Shown in pieces: positions 5,705 to 5,965 of a stretch of DNA of 5,965 nucleotides. How positions within the stretch are numbered: position 1 is the stretch's first letter; each line of letters begins with the position of its first letter. Made by a program: the position numbers and the translations under genes. Source of the stretch: Pseudomonadota bacterium (GTDB taxonomy: Bacteria > Pseudomonadota > Alphaproteobacteria > Rhizobiales > Hyphomicrobiaceae); the NCBI GenBank assembly GCA_023416575.1, contig JAEZHL010000190.1, forward strand, positions 1-5,965, in the 5' to 3' direction. A model generated the notes under the pieces. The model searched no databases. It was not told where the DNA came from and saw nothing but the letters and a program-made list of their open reading frames with translations.

Positions 5705-5965
5705 AGGCGGTCGGTTGCGGCTGCAATCGTTGCAGTGTCTCTGTCGTGCGGATGCACCGCGCAAAATGATCACCGCCTAATGCAACGGGGGCGGGTGCAG
5801 CGATGCTGCACGCCTCCGTCATCAGCGGGCAACGCGGACCGAAGGCGCAACCGGGCGGCAGATTGGTGAGATCGGGTGGATTGCCGGGGATCGCCGGGAG
5901 ACGGGTTCCCGACAGGCTTCCGCCATGGCCGCGCGTCGACAGCAGGCCGAGCGTATAGGGATGGC
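5703..5965 (-). CDS. Oligopeptide/dipeptide ABC importer ATPase, C-terminal end only
   Basis: Only the last 86 complete codons are in the window; the start and the nucleotide-binding core lie past the right edge. The visible part begins HPYTLGLL, the signature of the oligo_HPY C-terminal domain of Dpp/Opp-type ATPases (DppD, DppF, OppD, OppF). It continues through IPGNPPDL to a cysteine cluster C-x5-C-x6-C-x17-C (GCAFGPRC, then EAC, then ARC). Four cysteines at this spacing are typical of the DppD/OppD-like tail. The protein would power uptake of peptides or related small molecules at the inner membrane together with permeases and a binding protein expected upstream. It ends in a short Gln/Pro-rich tail. 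Substrate cannot be told from this fragment, though the linked racemase hints at a chiral amino-acid-like or hydantoin-like compound. Confidence 0.9.
   Translation of the reverse strand, partial: HPYTLGLLSTRGHGGSLSGTRLPAIPGNPPDLTNLPPGCAFGPRCPLMTEACSIAAPAPVALGGDHFARCIRTTETLQRLQPQPTA

Noticed and set aside
5696..5773. 26-codon upstream extension of the racemase
   Set aside because: It would overlap the ABC ATPase end, lacks family similarity, and the ATG at 5695 has a good ribosome binding site.
1..5965. Mobile elements, CRISPR arrays, tRNA or rRNA genes
   Set aside because: I saw no terminal repeats, transposase motifs, regularly spaced repeats or RNA-gene signatures on either strand.

Overview
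The window reads as chromosomal DNA from a GC-rich alphaproteobacterium, most likely of the order Hyphomicrobiales (rhizobia and relatives). The grounds are about 60% GC in coding sequence, a two-PAS soluble kinase of the HWE/HRXXN class that is abundant in that group, and an alpha-hydroxy-acid oxidase closest in my memory to rhizobial versions. No genus can be named from sequence alone. All five recognised genes lie on the minus strand, so the window reads right to left.

Right edge (5965 to about 4967): the C-terminal 86 residues of an oligopeptide/dipeptide-type ABC importer ATPase, then, 7 nt after its stop, an Asp/Glu/hydantoin-family racemase of 242 residues. The stop of the first gene overlaps the ribosome binding site of the second, so these look like the tail of an uptake-and-conversion operon.

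Middle (4966 to 3090): a 380-nt AT-richer spacer (about 44% GC by hand count over 4741-4900) with nested inverted repeats, a possible minus-strand promoter and a possible 34-codon plus-strand ORF. A soluble PAS-PAS-HWE histidine kinase follows. It carries the HRXXN phosphoacceptor motif and has no response regulator beside it within the window.

Left (3089 to 1): a 146-nt spacer holding a good match to an EcfG-type (alphaproteobacterial general stress sigma factor) promoter. Then comes an FMN-dependent alpha-hydroxy-acid dehydrogenase of the LldD family, coupled by an ATGA overlap to a large FAD-linked oxidase of the GlcD/YdiJ type. The latter runs off the left edge with 579 codons visible. 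The pair joins two unrelated folds that typically oxidise opposite (L and D) enantiomers of 2-hydroxy acids.

The enzymes are individually familiar. The observations most worth checking are the HRXXN kinase lying just upstream of an EcfG-like promoter for the oxidase pair, and the unexplained structure in the 4587-4966 spacer. I see no mobile element, CRISPR array, tRNA or rRNA, and no clear evidence of a wholly new system.
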